Below, piece by piece: positions 48,548 to 59,400 of a stretch of 64,000 bases of DNA. Numbering within the stretch: the first letter of the stretch is position 1; the number at the start of each line of letters is the position of its first letter. The stretch comes from Pomphorhynchus laevis (lineage: Eukaryota; Acanthocephala; Palaeacanthocephala; Echinorhynchida; Pomphorhynchidae), in assembly GCA_012934845.2 (NCBI GenBank), contig WNNJ02001731.1, forward strand, positions 1 through 64,000, read 5' to 3'. Below the pieces are notes generated by a model. That model was not told the origin of the DNA and made no database searches. It saw only the letters and a program-made list of their open reading frames with translations. Both the position numbers and the translations under genes were made by a program.

Positions 48548-50004
48548 TATTTTTTTGCCGATGGTCCCGTATGGAAGCAGGGTCGTTTTATAATGTACGC
48601 GTCATCCATTTCGCAGGGTTGAGGGCTTGAGGGCTTGATACGGGTACAATCGAGCAGCCTGTAAATCCTTGTCCAGTATATCGCTTGGTATCGAGGTACT
48701 TCTGCCTATTTTCCCTAGTTTTGTCGATAAGGAACTCGTGATGCAATCGTTTCTTCTCACGTACATTCATTTTTATTTCGTCGGTCCAAATTTAAGTATC
48801 TCAACTGATTTAACGCTTCCCAGGCTTAGTGATGCCCAGTGTTTTACTGGCGACCTTGCGAATCATGCTTTTGGTTTGTTTTATGTATCATCCACTTTGT
48901 CCAAGTCAGGCATCTGTAGTTGGCTATCATCTCAACCTCTTCATCATGTAAGCACCAACGCTTGATGCGAGCTGGATCGGTATATTTGTAGTGATGCTGT
49001 TTGGGTAGCTTTATCTTGAGGACTGCGATTACAGGTCTATGTTGCGTAGCAATCGTATCATAATGTATGACTTAAACGTCGGTCACAGTGGACATATGCC
49101 TGCGTCGCACTAGAATGAAGTCTATCTGCGATTTATTTTCGCCACTGTAATACGTTGAAAGTTGTGATGACTTTGAACCAGGTGTTCGTGATAATCAGAT
49201 CTCAAGACTTCGAACAGTCAAAATTGCGCTCCCCATCTATGTTTCTATTACCGTAACCTTTACCTCTATAGCATTGACTTCCTTCGGCAATTTAACCAAC
49301 GTGGTCATTGAGGTTTCATGCAATCACAAGATAATCATCGGTAGGAATGCTGCGTGTATGTTTATCCAACATCTGTCAGGAGTCTTTTTCGGATTCATTT
49401 TGTCCTATCTGCGACGCATAAGCTGAAATATGTGCATTGTTCGATCGAGATTCATCAGCCGGTCGTCGTAGTGATTAACCGCTTGTACATCATCACGGAA
49501 TTGCTCTGATATAGTAACGCCCAATCCATTGATGGTCCGGGCAGTACCCTTGCGCCGCGCCTCATAGTTTCTTGCAGTGAGCAGATATCGATCCTTCTCA
49601 TTCTTAGCATTCTCGCAAGCTCTTCTGCATTTCAAGTAAATGCGCCACTGTTTAACGATGCTATACGAACGTTTTGATCAAATTCGGTTTTGTTCTCTTT
49701 TTCTTTTTCTTTTGAACTAGCTTATTTGCGTCCTTGCGTCGTCCTTATGTCTAGAACCCTTGATCATTTCTCATCAAGACGGGGCTATATCCTGCCGCTT
49801 CGATTTTGGTGAACGCCCTAGCTGTGATATTAGTTTATGAGGACATGTTCATTAAGTTGAGATAGCGGCGAAATTTTAAGTACCCCTTCTGATCGGCCTG
49901 TCGCAAAGTCTGTCACCAGGATGTTGTCAGCGTTTAGCTAACCTGCAGCTAGTTTACTACAAGGAGGTTTCAGGGAAACTACGAGGAGGAACGGGCGCAC
50001 CCCC
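48548..50004 (-). mobile_element. RTE-like LINE, internally deleted, inserted in copy B2
   Basis: A 15-bp target duplication ATGAGCATTCATGCA lies at 48,533-48,547 and 50,005-50,019. On minus, the head starts GGGGGTGCGCCCGTTC. An AP endonuclease follows, shown by GLGVTISEQFRDDVQAVN (about 49,530), SQIDFILVRRRHMSTVTD (about 49,120) and ATQHRPVIAVLKIKL. Next comes the linker NVREKKRLHHEFLIDKTREN (about 48,740). The reverse transcriptase domain is absent: the sequence passes from the linker to a short end with an A-rich tail at 48,548-48,556. Frame changes inside the endonuclease also show decay. Confidence 0.88.
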
Positions 50005-50019
50005 ATGAGCATTCATGCA

Positions 50020-50095
50020 CACCATAGTATATTAAAAATAATGCATTAAATAATGAAATTTTAATTGCCATAATATGTAATGATAAAATAATTTA
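50020..50095 (+). mobile_element. Penelope-like copy B2, middle part
   Basis: After the right target duplication, the sequence continues the family-B reverse transcriptase end (ATGCATTAAATAATGAAATT, ATATGTAATGATAA) as in copies B1 and B3. It then stops at an inverted family-B tail. Confidence 0.75.
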
Positions 50096-50402
50096 GTCTA
50101 CGCATTTTAATCTATATATAAATAAAAATAAAGACAAATAATAAATATTTAATAAAAAGATATAAGGTAATTACATAATATATACAATTTATACAATTTT
50201 ATACAATTTATATTATAACAAAATAAAATTAAAAAAAAATAAAATTTTAAATAAAAGTATATTTTTGTGAATTGACTAATAAATAACATATGATGTATAG
50301 GAATAAGGATTAGAGGTGATCAGGAGGAACTGCTATGTTATCATGTTTCTACCCCTATTTTTCTCTTGGAATTGGCTTTCTTCAAAACAATTTAAATAAT
50401 TT
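50096..50402 (-). repeat. Family-B tail inserted in inverted orientation inside copy B2
   Basis: The blocks TCTACGCATTTTAATCTATA, GAATTGACTAATAAATAACA and ATCAGGAGGAACTGCTATGT are the tail in minus orientation, whereas the surrounding B2 sequence is in plus orientation. The tail is cut at its RT-proximal side near CTCTTGGAATTGG, so only part of the stem set is present. Confidence 0.75.
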
Positions 50403-51305
50403 AATAGATTTATACTTTAAACTAGGTTACTATAAAATACACTCACACAGAAAATAATTAAATATACATATTAACAAAATATTAAAAATATATTTAAACT
50501 CTTACGCAAAAAAAAATTATGTAGATGGATAATAAGTTATATATTTTATATTAGGATAAGATACTAAATAATCAAATTTCAACCGAAGAAATATGCCATT
50601 AGACCGTATTTGGCTCAAATGTTATGCTTGATTGATAAATGTGGTGTCGAAACCTGATTACCTATCAGTTACTCATTTGACCTCTAATTCTTATTCTTAT
50701 ACATCGCCTGTTATTTATTGGTCGATTCCTAACCATTAACTTTTATTTTAAATTTCAATTTTAAATTTTACTTTATATAAATGTTGTTATAATAAAAATG
50801 CATATAAAAGTTACAGAAAATAAAATTGTATAGTTTGTGATATTTCAGTATCGTTAAGTTGGAAGGTTTCCGTCTCGAGCGACATCTAACAGGCACGCTG
50901 CATTTCCCCGCTGTACTGCACAGCTTAAACGCTGCAAGAGGAAATTGGCAGCTCTTCGATCATCTGTTGCCACCACCAACATATTGCCCAGTTTTGTCAA
51001 AAAATTCGAAGTTATCGGCCCGGCAGCACCAATTGTGTCGATCGTCAACGGCACAAATTTATATCATCAATACATGTATATTTGGCCTTATTTCGATCCT
51101 CTGCCAATCTAGCAACCTCCCCGGTCCCAGAGACCGCACTAGGCAAATGACTGGCAGCAAGAATGTTGGAACACGTGAAGTCCCATACTAGCAGACGTCC
51201 CCTTTCCCATGAGACTAGTGAAGTACCGTTCGGTCTCTTTCCGTTATTAAATTGTTATTTTTATAACAATTTATTTAATTATTTATATAGTAATACGTAG
51301 ACTTA
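50403..51305 (+). mobile_element. Penelope-like copy B2, last coding part and its own tail
   Basis: 50,405-50,530 resumes the RT end (CTTCAAAACAATTTAAATAA, TTTAAACTAGGTTACTATAA). The copy's own plus-oriented tail, diverged, is at 50,580-50,770, and its outer end TACGTAGACTTAGCTGATTT is at about 51,285-51,305. The tail is split by the LINE fragment at 50,840-51,200. Confidence 0.65.
50840..51200 (-). mobile_element. 3' fragment of a restriction-like-endonuclease LINE, second family (sister copy)
   Basis: Minus frame 51,054-50,854 reads VPLTIDTIGAAGPITSNFL, TKLGNMLVVATDDRRAANFL and LQRLSCAVQRGNAACLLDVA. This is the same C-terminal block as at 42,840-43,055, clearly homologous in protein and DNA. 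Downstream bases to about 51,200 may belong to the same element. Confidence 0.65.
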
Positions 51306-52990
51306 GCTGATTTGATTTACTTTAGGAAAGCACACATCGTAATAAATTTAGAAATCGCATACAAGTGAGAATTATGGTTACTAGTAAAAAATAGTCTTTA
51401 TTTGAACTAAAATATGATTAAATTGCTATAGATGCGCTAAAATAATTTTGTTTCCAAATAAAAGAAAACAATTCGAAGCTTCTGGCAAAACAGAGATCCC
51501 AACTGCGTCGCTTTACGAACTCATAAATTAAAGTAAAAAAGGTGTAATAGATAATTCTGACTATTTAAAGAACTAGAAGGTGCAATTTTAATTCACTCAA
51601 AGACATAAATAGATCACAGTGTAAACTAGCGATGGTGATTTCATGAATCAAAGTTAAATTAATTAAATAATGCGAACATTAACAATTTTGTAACAAGTTC
51701 GAAATGTGTATCACAAATTAAACAAAATTGTGGCGGTCTTTGGAAAATTGTGATCTTCACCAAAAAGCAAAGAATAACTGAATCTACTACAATTCAAAGG
51801 AATCTTTTCAACCATTTCAAGCCAATACATTGTACGTAGCGGATAAGCGTCATCTTAGCGGGATGAAAGACCTCAACGACATGCTTGTTATCAAAAATCA
51901 GATTACGTTCCTAAATTTAAAGAAATTAAAAATATTATACAAAAATGATTTCGAAAGCTACAGCGATTATAATTGAAACAACATGAGAGGAATACACTAG
52001 TCAATGGTATAGGCAAATATACAACAGTTTGTACCTTCCCCAACAATTAAGAAAGTACAGTAATTCACATAACTTCAGCATCTTAATCCATTTTATCAAT
52101 AGATAAACTACCTGGAGTATTATACACTTTGAAATTCAACGTTAGGCTAAAGAAGCGACCTATTACAAAAAGATAATGTTGCATGATAGTAATTAAAACT
52201 CTTGGTTTCGCAAATACAAAGTCACAGTCAGTGGGAAAACTGCGAAATTAGTGGCCTACAAAATAATATACTCAGTGTAGTTGCTTCCTGCTTAGACCCC
52301 ATACGAAATAAAGAAGCAAGCTAAGTTCTCTGAAATGAGAACCTCTTAAAGAAGAAGAAAACTTGTCATATTCACAAAAGTTATTTGCAACATTTGTTCG
52401 TTGTTCTTAACGATTTCTTCGCGTGCAAAAAAGCACATGCAACAAGTGAATAAAACTGCAGTCACACAAATAAAATTCTAAATGATAAAATTATATATAA
52501 TTATCTGTCGAAACGTCGATAATAAAATAAATTTCCTTTTTTACCAATTCTAATACTTTTACAAATATATGGAAGAGCGAGTTTTTAATAAACCCAAGTA
52601 GGCGATTCTTACATGGATATATAGTAAGTATAAATTAAATTCAAATTATACGTTACTTCCGGTTAGGATCACATTATGACTAAAATATATACGAAATATT
52701 ATTATTGGTATGTACCAACAAAACACAGGGATTAATTATTTAAACAACATTTCGCCTTGCGGCTTCTTCGATAATTTTAAATATTTATAGCCAAGACAAT
52801 ATTTAATCAGTCAGACTGGCTAAAAAATGGTCTTGAGTATAAATACTTACAATTTTCAACATAGAATTGAAAACGCCCAAGTTACACACGACCTGGGACA
52901 TACTAGTGTACTTATAAAAATCACTATATTTCCAACAAGGATGCATAAACAAAAGGCAGCGTTCTATATATCATCATCAGACCAAGAAAT
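51306..52990. other. AT-rich DNA, no gene seen
   Basis: No coding run was found. At about 52,740-52,775 on minus, ATCGAAGAAGCCGCAAGGCG then AAATG resembles the Penelope-like 3' motif at 3,000 and 44,210, so a small tail fragment may be present. Confidence 0.45.
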
Positions 52991-53069
52991 AAAGTCAAAT
53001 CATTCATGCGATATTTAAAGTCGCAACGTATGTCCAGTCTTCCCATGTGTGATGACAAAATTTAACAAC

Positions 53070-53108
53070 GACAGACGTGCTTCGCTCTAACGGAGCTCAT
53101 CAGTACGT
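53070..53108 (-). ncRNA. Hammerhead ribozyme core, degraded copy
   Basis: On minus: ACGTA, CTGATGA (53,103-53,097), a 4-bp stem GCTC/GAGC with a short loop, GAAG, CAC, GTC, TGTCG. It is the inverted counterpart of the copy at 53,786. The third A of GAAA is G here, which breaks the conserved base pair next to the cleavage triplet, so activity is doubtful. Confidence 0.6.
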
Positions 53109-53785
53109 GACTTCACTAATCATCCACAGGCACCTTAACACACGCTTAAACAGTGTTTAAAGCTCGAAAAGCAAAACTACCTTTAATCTGAATCATAAGA
53201 GGAGAGGGAATTTAGCATAAGCTCTGTACATGGCAGTGAGTATTGCAGTTTAACCATGCATCAGTCACTAAATTCCTTTAAATAGAAATGCTGTTTAACA
53301 GGGACACTTTTAAGTGTACAAATATATAAAATATAATTTGTTGTTACACCTGCCCTGGGATACTTGTGGGGAAAACAAAGTATATATATATGACTGGGCA
53401 TACGTAGCGATTTTGAATATTGCGAGAATATTTCGGTTCTATTTCTTGATCTGATGAGGATATATAAAATGCTGTCTGATGTTTATGCCTCATCATGAGG
53501 AAAACATAGTGATATATTTATGAGAACACCATTGTGTGTCCAAGGGCAGGTGTAACAACAAATTATATTTTATATATTTGTACACTTTAAAGTGTCCTGT
53601 AAAACAGCATTTCTATTAAAAGGAATTTAGTGCCTGATGCATGGTTAAACTGTAATAGTCACTGCCATGCACAGAGTTTATGCTAAATTCCCTCCTATGA
53701 TTCAGATTAAAGGTAGTTCTGTTTTTCGAGCTTTGGACATTGTTAAAGCGCGTGTTAAGGCGCCTATGGGTGATTATTAAAGTCA

Positions 53786-53825
53786 CGGTACTGATGAGCT
53801 CCGTTATAGCGAAACGCGTATACGG
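53786..53825 (+). ncRNA. Hammerhead ribozyme, type I, short stem III
   Basis: Order: CGGTA (stem I strand), CTGATGA (53,791-53,797), stem II GCT/AGC closing a 7-base loop, GAAA (53,811-53,814), minimal stem III C-GC-G with the A-U pair, cleavage triplet GTA ending at 53,820, then TACGG, whose TAC pairs with GTA of the first strand. All core positions of the hammerhead are present. Type I hammerheads with tiny stem III are known from Penelope-like terminal repeats, and this one sits in block B of such an array. Stem II is only 3 bp, so efficiency may be low. Confidence 0.75.
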
Positions 53826-54095
53826 TTGTTGAAGTTTGTCGTCACACATAGGGTGAATGGGCATACGTAGCGACTTTGGATATTGCGAGAATAATTCGGT
53901 TCTATTTCTTGATCTGATGAGGATATATAGAATGCTGCCTGATGTTTATGCCTCATCATGAGGAAAACATAGTGATTTATTTACGAGTACACCATTGTGT
54001 GTCCCATCCCAGAGTAGGTGTAACAACAAATTATGTATATATATATATTAGGAAAGACTTGACACCGACGACCAGGATACTTATTGTATTCGTTC

Positions 54096-54152
54096 ATATA
54101 TTAATATTAAAGAATTAACTGGTGTTAACACCAGTTAATTCTTTAATATTAA
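54096..54152. repeat. Perfect short palindrome next to (TA)n
   Basis: TTAATATTAAAGAATTAACT then GGTGTT is followed directly by its reverse complement. The half GAATTAACTGGTGTTA recurs once more at about 54,758, beyond the long (TA)n tract. Confidence 0.8.
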
Positions 54153-54171
54153 TATATATATATATATATAT

Positions 54172-54636
54172 CCAGTCTATCAAGCAACACCATTATTATA
54201 AATGCCGTATTTCGTAAGAAATCCTGGACCGTTGTCTACTCAGCACATTCGTGCATTACTATTATACCTGCCGTATCCATTTAGGATCCAACGAGTGCAG
54301 CGACAATTCAGCAACAACCTCTGCCTAGTGTTTAAGGATGGTCCGCACAGCAATTCGATCTGGTTAAGAGCGAAAGCCTCAGACAATTAAGCAAAGTGTC
54401 GGAAACGCCTTTATTCACAATGTCACACAGGCAACCGAAACGACCAGTGTGTACCTCATTCTACTGATGAGTGTTGCCGGGTACTCATCATTTCGATGCT
54501 GAAGTGGTCGTCTAGAAGTGACATGGTGACTGAAAGTCGTGAATCGAAGTCCAGTCTATCAAGCAACACCATTATTATAAATGCCGTATTTCGTAAGAAA
54601 TCCTGGACCGTTGTCTACTCAGCACATTCGTGCATT
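54172..54636 (+). repeat. 379-bp tandem unit, one full and one partial copy
   Basis: CCAGTCTATCAAGCAACACC starts at 54,172 and again at 54,551; the second copy breaks off at the (TA)n tract. The unit contains GGCAAC-C-GAAA (54,430-54,440) and CTGATGA (54,464-54,470) followed by GTGTTGCC, whose GTTGCC pairs with GGCAAC. On minus the unit resembles the repeat at 3,481-3,565. No protein is encoded. Confidence 0.75.
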
Positions 54637-54757
<121 letters not shown>

Positions 54758-54806
54758 AATTAACTGGTGTTAAAGTACGAGCAATATTATTACGTTTCGG
54801 CTGAAG

Positions 54807-54908
54807 CTATATATATAATCTTAATATTTTGTTTGAATCGGTATTGCTCGAGATTGCGAATAGCAATTCTTTCCATATGTGCCGTATACGTACACTTTGT
54901 AAAACATT
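54807..54908 (-). CDS. PGS1, possible terminal exon (tentative)
   Basis: A good acceptor (ATTATTACAG) opens a phase-0 frame of 33 codons and TAG: NVLQSVRIRHIWKELLFAIS and a short tail. The position and phase fit the exon at 55,216-55,134, and the spacing of basic residues and Trp loosely recalls the PGS1 C-terminus (human RQVKLWVKMVTPLI). Similarity is too weak for certainty, and the stop lies at the edge of repeat sequence. Confidence 0.3.
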   Translation of the reverse strand, partial: NVLQSVRIRHIWKELLFAISSNTDSNKILRLYI

Positions 54909-55133
54909 CTGTAATAATATTATTGATTTATCGATATAGAAAAGAATAGCGATGAATTCTCGAGTTAAGCCGAATAAATAAACTATACTGCTATCAAATT
55001 AGTACGTTTAAACTAATTGCGTAACTAAGCAATATATTTAAATGCGTACAAAAATATAATGTGACTAAACTTACGATCGTAATGAAAATTCGTTTATCTA
55101 AATATTTAAATCTAGGATTATAATTTAGCTTAC

Positions 55134-55216
55134 ATTTAAGAGAAGATTATTGCCACGTTCTGAAATGGATGAAATTACAAAGTCGAGTTCAGAGTCTCGT
55201 AGTGTAGATCGATAGC
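55134..55216 (-). CDS. PGS1: PGS1 exon
   Basis: Encodes YRSTLRDSELDFVISSISER and GNNLLLN. With the preceding exon it reads IIGSSNYG|YRSTLRDSEL, matching human LIGSPNFGYRSVHRDLEAQ, the second phospholipase-D-type site and the strand after it. The acceptor is ATATTGTAG, the donor AAT|GTAAGC, and the phase agrees with the upstream exon. Confidence 0.9.
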
Positions 55217-55379
55217 CTACAATATAATAATGTCAATTAAAGGCGGATACTGTAAAATATTAAACATGTGTAACTATATATTTACGTTGTTAAGCAATAT
55301 TCACTAAAAAATTACATTGAATGTTAAATAACCATTATGCTTCTAGTGGTGAACATCTGATAAAATGACCAAAAATTTT

Positions 55380-56520
55380 TAAAAATTTGGCAAACACATT
55401 TTTATTAAATACAAGTTTAATTAAGCAGTGAAAACAAGAAACAATCACAAAAAAGTCAAAAGCATTAAAAAAAATTTAAACCAAATTTAAAAAATAATAG
55501 CAAATTTATAATTAATCAAAATTAAAATATTAAAATCATTAAAAAAACTTAAACAAATCAAACAAATATAACTTGTTAAGTTCAATTAACTATAAAATAA
55601 TTATTCTTTCCTGTAAAATAAGAATCCTGTATTATAAGCGAAAGGTGATCACTTTCATATGATAGAATAGAGTCCTTATCAAAATTTGTCATTTTGATTA
55701 TTCGTATTAGTTTGTTGCAGATTGGCTTTCCAGAATATACCATTAAGAAATCTTATTAAAAAAGCTGCAATGTTAAAAAGACCCTTTTAAACCATCTAAG
55801 CAAAAAAATCTCAATATATTGGAATTCCTTTTATTGTTGAAAAATTGAACTCCTTATTTAGTAAATATATATAAATAAAATAGCCAATAACATTAGGGAT
55901 GTCCCAATTTATAATAAAAAAATACCTAAATTACATAATATTCTCAAATTAATTACCGAAATTTAATAATTCATATGTTGCTTTTAAGATATCATGTGAT
56001 AACTGTTCTGCCTCTTATATCGGTCAAACTGAACATGGATTGGATAAACGCATCTCACAACATAAATATAACATAACGCGTGGCAATATGATTGGTTCGT
56101 TAACACACCATGTGTTAAATTTAGAACATAACTTAAATTTTGATAAGGTATTTATTCTATCATATGAAAATGATTACCTTACGCTTATAGTACAGGATAC
56201 TTATTTTATAGGAAAGGAATGACGTAATGTCTAATAAAGCAGATTTTATTATAAAAATATCCTATTAAATTTTATTTTTAATATATTTTATAATTAATTG
56301 AACTTAATAAGTTATATTTGTTTGATTTGTTTAGGTTTTTTAATTCTTTTAATATTTTAATTTTGGTTAATTTTGAATGTGTTATTGTTTTTTAAATTAG
56401 GTTTAAAAATTTTAATGTCTTTGACCTGTTGTTTGTTTTTTGTGATTGCTTTTTGGTGTAATTGTTTCTTGCTTATCTCGTAATTGTTTCTTGCTTTTTG
56501 TCACTTCCATTTACAAATTT
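55380..56520 (+). mobile_element. Penelope-like GIY-YIG fragment between inverted terminal arms
   Basis: Plus sequence at 55,985-56,222 reads CDNCSASYIGQTEHGLDKRI across two frames, then SQHKYNITRGNMIGSLTHHV, ending IVQDTYFIGKE. This is a GIY-YIG nuclease domain (YIGQT, Arg and His of the KRI-QHK segment, final Glu). Arms of roughly 200 bp flank it in inverted orientation: 55,390-55,590 (CAAACAAATATAACTTGTTA) and 56,290-56,520 (AAGTTATATTTGTTTGATTT). There is no reverse transcriptase, so this is an internally deleted copy inside the PGS1 region. Confidence 0.75.
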
Positions 56521-57188
56521 TATTTGATGTGTTCGTTTTCTATACAGGTTTTTTCTTTAAGTATTCTTTAAGTGTTGTACGATAAAACTTTTAATATAAT
56601 AAACTTTCGAAAGAGTAATTCCTAACTATGATAGCAGCAGCCATTGGAATATTGGACTGGCAATTTTTTTCGAATAAAAAAAGTTTTTTTTTTTGATTCC
56701 ATACTATAATTAATTATGCAGTGATAAGTTTCTTCCATGTATATATTTAGAGAGTCAAAAAATCTGCTAGCAGAATACAATTTACAAAACTTTTTTAATT
56801 TACGTTCTGGATCATTTCATAGACGTTAGATTAATTTTTAATCTTTTTGTATTTGTTATACACAATTACTCACCATAATTAGTCAAGTCTTTACAGGAGC
56901 GCAAATAAATCAAGTACCTGAGATAAGGCATTAAAGAAGCGCAAACTTCAAATATTTAAATACTTTTGATTATTTAATTATGTAATTTAATTATGAAATA
57001 TATAAAAATGCATAGTCACTTATCTCATATGATTGTTAAAAACTGTAATTCTATGCCAAAAATATATAACGAGTACAAAAACACACACGAGATTAACTTA
57101 TAAATGTGACATAGCAACGTAAAGAGGGTTGTTAGATTTATTTACATCAAAACTTCATCTAATTAACAGAAAATCGAAGGAGCTTTAC

Positions 57189-57877
57189 CATAATTCGAAG
57201 ATCCTATAATCATTGTTAGTTGTTTAGATCCGTTCCATTGTCCCCAGAAGCCTTTGCAGTGAAACGTCCAATCGTCTTTCTGATATTCCTTAAAGGCGAA
57301 GCTGGAGCACTTATTGAAAAAACGTCTGCAAAAATCGTAAGCACAAGCTGATATGCAATTGTATATCGACGGAACATGACGAAACAACCCACTAGCGCCA
57401 AACCATCCATTTGCCTGTTTCGAAGGATGCAACACTTGAATGTCGATCACTTTCCGTTGTATCAAAGCATTTTGTAAACTCACGGTAGGATTAAAGTATC
57501 CGCTGCTAATCCATATTCTGTCAAACACTGTGCAGAAGTCAGCCATCAACTTTGAGTAACCGTTATTATAATCGATTGAACAGGGAACTGACATTAGAGG
57601 AGTAATCATAAAATCGCCACCTTGTTTTTCACAATCACCAATATTAAACTGTGACCATCGCGGCTTTTGGTACTCGTTGGAATTGTCTAATAATTTTACT
57701 TTAGTAAAAGGCTTAGTTGTACAAAGTTCCAGTCCGTTAGCAACGCTATTTACTCGAAAGGACATGTTTCCAAGTTTATCAGCCACGTCAGCAATGTAAT
57801 TTGAAAACATAGGTACATCTTTAATTATCAGATTTCGATCCAACCGATTTTGAAAGTAACTGTTTGACAAATTCGCG
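57189..57877 (-). CDS. PGS1: PGS1, CDP-diacylglycerol-glycerol-3-phosphate 3-phosphatidyltransferase (large exon)
   Basis: This 229-codon exon begins (G)ANLSNSYFQNRLDRNLII (human GANLSDSYFTNRQDRY), continues with FDRIWISSGYFNPTVSLQNA and ANGWFGASGLFRHVPSIYN, and ends WTFHCKGFWG and KQLTMIIGSSNY. HCK and GSSN form the second HKD-type catalytic site. PGS1 makes phosphatidylglycerophosphate, the first committed step to cardiolipin, in mitochondria. The acceptor is TGATTTTTAAG and the donor TATG|GTAAAG. The first catalytic site should lie in an upstream exon, which I could not find convincingly between 57.9 and 60.2 kb. Confidence 0.93.
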
Positions 57878-58489
57878 CTTAAAAATCATAAATTAAGTAA
57901 AAGCTTAGATTTTAGAAATTTAGAATCAAGATTAATTTAGTTACAATCGAACAATTACTTATATGTGATATAGTCCAACGCCTTTTACTATTTCGGTGGA
58001 ATAACAGAGGCAATAGATTAAAACGTCCACCAAACTGAAAATAAGAATATGGAAGATAACTGAATTTAACCTATCCCATTTAACTTTGTCATCCATTAAC
58101 TTTTATTACTGCTACCATTTTCGGACTGAAAGCATATAACTTAAAACTAATATTTTAGTGGGTAATAAAATTACCAATCTTGCTATATTATTAATTTATC
58201 AGTTCGGTTTTTCTAAAATTCAATCGACTGGAAAATAAGTTTATGAAATAAAACTTATTGATTATCACATTTAGTGATTAAGCAAATTTAAAAATTTGCT
58301 CAAACTATTGATATCAAAATAGTCATCAAAATACATCATTAATATGTATATGACCCAATGTCTTAAATATCGGGCTATAAAATTCTCTTAAATATTACGA
58401 TATTTCCATTTTTAAATAAATGCATAGTACAAACTAAGCAGCTTCACTTAAGTGATCTGATTAGCATCTTAAGGAAATATTTTGATTAT

Positions 58490-59400
58490 TAAGATAATAT
58501 ATACATAAACATCAGATCAGATAACTGAATCTACTTATTCTATACGATAATTAAATAAAAATAAAGATAAATAATTATATAAGATTTAATACAATTTATT
58601 TTTATATCAAGTTAAAATTTAAAATTGAAATTTAAAATAAAAGACATTTTTTATGAATTGACTAATAAATAACAGAAGTTGTATCGGAATAAGGATTAGA
58701 CGTCATCAAAAGAAACTGCTATATTATCAGATTTTGATCCCTATTGCTCAACCCAGCATAGCAGTGGAGTCAAATATTCGATAATGACGTATTTCCTCTG
58801 ATGAAATTTGATTATTTAGTGTAACTTATTCTAATACAAAGCATATTATTTATTATGCATCCATAGAAAAATTAAAGTTTTAATTATACTGGAAATAACT
58901 TAAAAAATAACTAAAAAATAACAGAAGATGCATCAAAATAAAGATTAAAGGTCATCAGGAGGAATTGCTATGTTATCAGGTTTAGGTCACTATTCCTCGA
59001 TCCGGCATAGCAGCGGGTAAAGACGTATTTACATGCTAAAGACGTATTTACACTGATGAAATTTGATTATTTAGTGTACCTTATTCTAATACAAAGCATA
59101 TTATTTATTATCCATCAATAAAAAAATTTCGCTTAATAGTTTAAAATTTTTTCAATAATATTTTGTTGTTATTATTCTGATACAACGTCTGTTATTTATT
59201 AGTCAATTCATAAAAATGACGTTTATTTTAAATTTCATTTTTTTTAACTTGATTTAAATTATAGAAAATCTAAAAACAATTATTTATTTTATTATTTAAT
59301 TATTAAATTTTGATTTAGCATTATTATGTTTTATTTATTTTTTGTAATTATATTAAATACGTAGACTCAGTTAGCTGATTTGATTTGTATATTGTAAAAT
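58490..59400. repeat. Cluster of Penelope-like family-B tails
   Basis: A minus-oriented tail lies at 58,500-58,870 (GAATTGACTAATAAATAACA, ACTGCTAT and CATAGCAG stems). A second minus-oriented partial tail is at 58,890-59,140 (ATCAGGAGGAATTGCTATGT, CATAGCAGCGGG). A plus-oriented outer half is at 59,165-59,390 (TTATTTATTAGTCAATTCAT, TACGTAGACTCAGTTAGCTG). No RT coding is attached apart from a few dozen bases of its 3' end after each minus copy. Confidence 0.75.

Larger units (their letters stand above)
52995..54040. repeat. Tandem and inverted array of family-A terminal repeats
   Basis: Block A (GGGCATACGTAGCGA to AACAAATTATAT) occurs at about 53,396-53,575 and again at 53,859-54,037, a period of 463 bp. 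Between them is block B (53,575-53,858). An inverted copy of B plus the start of A lies at 52,995-53,320. Block A shares its TTATGCCTC, GTGATATATTTATGAGAACA and GGCAGGTGTAACAACAAATT section with the 3' tail of the Penelope-like element at 3.1 kb. The array is thus made of Penelope-like terminal repeats without coding sequence. Confidence 0.8.

Noticed and set aside
53440-53465. CTGATGAGG at 53,452 (and 53,922) as a further hammerhead
   Set aside because: No GAAA with a pairing stem follows or precedes at suitable distance; only the CTGATGA string is present.
57960-58045. Minus open stretch after a TTATTTTCAG acceptor-like site (FGGRFNLLPLLFHRNSKRRW or, in another frame, VKGVGLYHI), considered as the missing PGS1 exon
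   Set aside because: None of the frames gives the splice phase needed by the exon at 57,877, and the only donor-like GT is preceded by an in-frame stop in the frame with GLYHI.
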